From contig JADJZF010000005.1 in the NCBI GenBank assembly GCA_016719395.1, positions 170,418-234,417 on the forward strand: 64,000 nt of DNA, in the 5' to 3' direction. Source of the DNA: Candidatus Amarobacter glycogenicus. Lineage in GTDB: Bacteria > Chloroflexota > Dehalococcoidia > Tepidiformales > Tepidiformaceae. Positions 62,455 through 64,000 of this stretch are shown here, in pieces; the first letter of the stretch is position 1; every line of letters starts with the position of its first letter. A program made the position numbers and the translations under genes. Under the pieces are notes generated by a model that worked only from the letters and a program-made list of their open reading frames with translations, was not told where the DNA came from and searched no databases.

Positions 62455-63344
62455 GAAGGCCTCCCCGGGCGAGGGATGCCGCGCTGGGCGAAGGTGGCTT
62501 CCATTACCGGCCAGGCTTCGAGCGCTGCAGGGAAGCCTGCGTAGACAGCGACCATACGCAGGGTCTCGACCACTTGTTCGGGGCTGACGCCGTAGTTCAG
62601 GGCGCCTTCGATATGCGTGCGCAGCGGAGCGCCGGTGCGGCCCGTTGCGGCCAACATGGAGATGGCCTCGAGGCTGCGGGTGCGGGGGTCGAGAGCCGGA
62701 CTCGCCCAGACTTCTCCGAGGGCGAAGTCGATGATGTCTCCGGCGAGCTCCGGCCGGGCCCTCTCCAGCCGGGCGGCGGCTTCGAGTGCATCGGAGGCGC
62801 GCAGCGCCCCGAGCACATCCAGGCCCGCAGCACGCCGGCTTCGCTCACCGCGGTTTCCCGTCTCCGGGACAGGGAGCAGGTCGAGCGAGGGAGCTCCGGC
62901 GGGGGCCGCAGCCGCCTGTCCGCTGAGTGCCGCCATGATCCTGGCGGTGTCGTCCTCGGCTGCTTTCATGCCGAAGGCCTGGAGGATGGCGTTGCGTGCG
63001 CGCTCGTCCATGTGGATGGCCTGGATGTCTTCGAGCCCGAACCAGCCGGCGCCGTGTCCTGGGCTGACCGACGGATCCCCCGCCCATTCCGTGGCCGCGT
63101 AGACGTTATAAACGACCTGGCCGCCTTCGACCGGGAAGTAGTGGGTCTGGAGGAAGTCTTCTTCGATGGCCGGCGCCATCACTCCCAGCCGCTGGAGGAT
63201 CGCGTCCATCTCGGCGTCGATGTCGTCGTTTTCGAGCGGCAGAGGCCCGCCAGGGAGTTCCCACGGGGCATCGGGGCGTGCACGGACGAGGAAAAGCCTG
63301 CCGTCGCGTTCGAGGATTGCCGCCATGTGGATGTCCTGTCTCAT
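62451..63344 (-). CDS. Nudix-like / carboxymuconolactone decarboxylase-like fusion protein
   Basis: A 297-residue two-domain protein. Residues about 1-130 resemble a Nudix fold, but the catalytic box (GGPLPLENDDIDAEMDAILQ) lacks the REUxEE residues, so hydrolase activity is doubtful. Residues about 195-290 are CMD-like (THIEGALNYGVSPEQVVETL, MVAVYAGFPAALEAWPVM) without the CxxC seen in AhpD. ATG 63344 overlaps the upstream stop as ATGA. Function unknown. Confidence 0.75.
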   Translation of the reverse strand: MRQDIHMAAILERDGRLFLVRARPDAPWELPGGPLPLENDDIDAEMDAILQRLGVMAPAIEEDFLQTHYFPVEGGQVVYNVYAATEWAGDPSVSPGHGAGWFGLEDIQAIHMDERARNAILQAFGMKAAEDDTARIMAALSGQAAAAPAGAPSLDLLPVPETGNRGERSRRAAGLDVLGALRASDALEAAARLERARPELAGDIIDFALGEVWASPALDPRTRSLEAISMLAATGRTGAPLRTHIEGALNYGVSPEQVVETLRMVAVYAGFPAALEAWPVMEATFAQRGIPRPGRPS

Positions 63345-63733
63345 GTTGTCTTCATCGCGTGCGTCTGGAGGATGCTGAAAAGGAGGATACGGAGGGATGC
63401 CGGGAGGGCGGTCATCGCGAGCTCGGTATCGGTCAGCCAGCGCCCGGCTGCCGGGGGTACGTCGCCGGTCCAGTCCCACACGGAGTAGAAGCCACAGAAC
63501 TTCTCGCGGTCTTCCTCCGGGTTGCGGTAGATGAAGGCCCCCTGGCCCCAGATCGAGGCGGCTTCAATGCCCAGCTGGTCCCAGAGGTGGGCGGTCAGCT
63601 CGACCTTGCGGTCTTCGGCCATCGGGCGGAATACGCCGCCGGGCAGGCCGAAGTGGCCATCCATCAAGCGCACGAAGACTCGCCCGTCGCGAACGAGCAC
63701 CCCGTAGACGCAGTCAGGCCGCCTGTCGGTCAC
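63341..63733 (-). CDS. Degenerate Nudix-like protein
   Basis: A 130-residue protein with a Nudix-like fold (VYGVLVRDGRVFVRLMDGHF, then GLPGGVFRPMAED) whose catalytic box also lacks REUxEE. GTG 63733 has GGGGGAC upstream. It lies between trpE and the Nudix/CMD fusion, making two degenerate Nudix domains in a row. Confidence 0.7.
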   Translation of the reverse strand: MTDRRPDCVYGVLVRDGRVFVRLMDGHFGLPGGVFRPMAEDRKVELTAHLWDQLGIEAASIWGQGAFIYRNPEEDREKFCGFYSVWDWTGDVPPAAGRWLTDTELAMTALPASLRILLFSILQTHAMKTT

Positions 63734-63797
63734 CTTCCCGTCCCCCTTTCCTCGAAGTGCCTGCGACCCGCATCGCGGGCGGCTCTGGTGCGCCTGC

Positions 63798-64000
63798 CTA
63801 GCCGTAGCCGAGGCTACCGGTCTTGACCTCGGCGGCGGCGATTTCCGCCTGGTCGATGGCACGCATGAGCGCGCGCATCTTGTTGACGGTCTCGACGAAC
63901 TCGGTATCCGGGACGGAGTCGTAGACGATGCCGCCCCCGGCCTGAAGGTAGGCGACCCCGTCCTTCACCAGCATCGTGCGGATGGCGATGCAGGTGTCGA
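63798..64000 (-). CDS. trpE: Anthranilate synthase component I, C-terminal end (5' part beyond window)
   Basis: The last 66 residues are visible: IAIRTMLVKDGVAYLQAGGG and IVYDSVPDTEFVETVNKMR are the conserved chorismate-binding end of TrpE. The gene begins outside the window, so the N-terminal tryptophan feedback site cannot be checked. With TrpG it forms anthranilate from chorismate. Confidence 0.93.
   Translation of the reverse strand, partial: DTCIAIRTMLVKDGVAYLQAGGGIVYDSVPDTEFVETVNKMRALMRAIDQAEIAAAEVKTGSLGYG

Overview
The window is high-GC bacterial chromosome with densely packed genes: ATGA, GTGA and TTGA stop/start overlaps, single-copy housekeeping genes, and no plasmid, phage or insertion-sequence genes. 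Gene content suggests Chloroflexota, possibly a Dehalococcoidia-like lineage, but only moderately: nickel superoxide dismutase with its protease, TldD/TldE, a decaprenyl-phosphate phosphoribosyltransferase-like UbiA protein, secreted proteins with Pro-Thr linkers, and palindromic G/C-rich intergenic repeats. No rRNA or tRNA gene was recognised.

Layout. 0-8.3 kb: end of an alcohol dehydrogenase, a peroxiredoxin, an enoyl-CoA hydratase operon, the sodN-sodX pair, a Nudix/FMN-reductase operon, ribokinase, and two surface proteins. 8.3-10.8 kb: ribE-ribBA-ribH behind an FMN riboswitch. 10.9-21.2 kb: exonuclease, MFS exporter, tldD-tldE, a secreted CAP protein, an IscU-type scaffold, redoxin-MidA, and MarR/phosphatase/methyltransferase. 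21.3-30.2 kb: aspS, a peptide ABC importer without ATPases, then tig-clpP-clpX. 30.3-33.4 kb: VOC protein, UbiA, YbaK and a repeat cluster. 33.4-35.8 kb: a small island (lipoprotein, secreted nuclease, K+ channel) of different base skew. 36.2-39.6 kb: tlyA-nadK-recN, with a repeat inserted in tlyA. 39.7-52.7 kb: HicB, metallopeptidases, RNase HI, hydrolases, ArsR/SRPBCC, tyrS, ribF, vanZ, scpA. 52.7-64 kb: a minus-strand aromatic supercluster in which trpE, trpG, trpD, trpC, trpF, trpB and trpA are interleaved with Nudix-like, HAD, CPBP-protease and unknown genes, followed by aroH and aroF.

Three signals run through the window. (1) At least twelve otherwise normal genes, including clpP, are broken by one-base indels, mostly in short homopolymers, which points to sequencing error; a 916-codon TrpC-TrpF-TrpB 'fusion' is one by-product. 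(2) Many genes have a TANNNT hexamer 6-7 bases before the start codon and no Shine-Dalgarno sequence, the signature of leaderless transcription. (3) The plus strand changes from C-rich to G-rich just after clpX (about 30.2 kb), which suggests a replication-strand switch, an inversion boundary or a misjoin.
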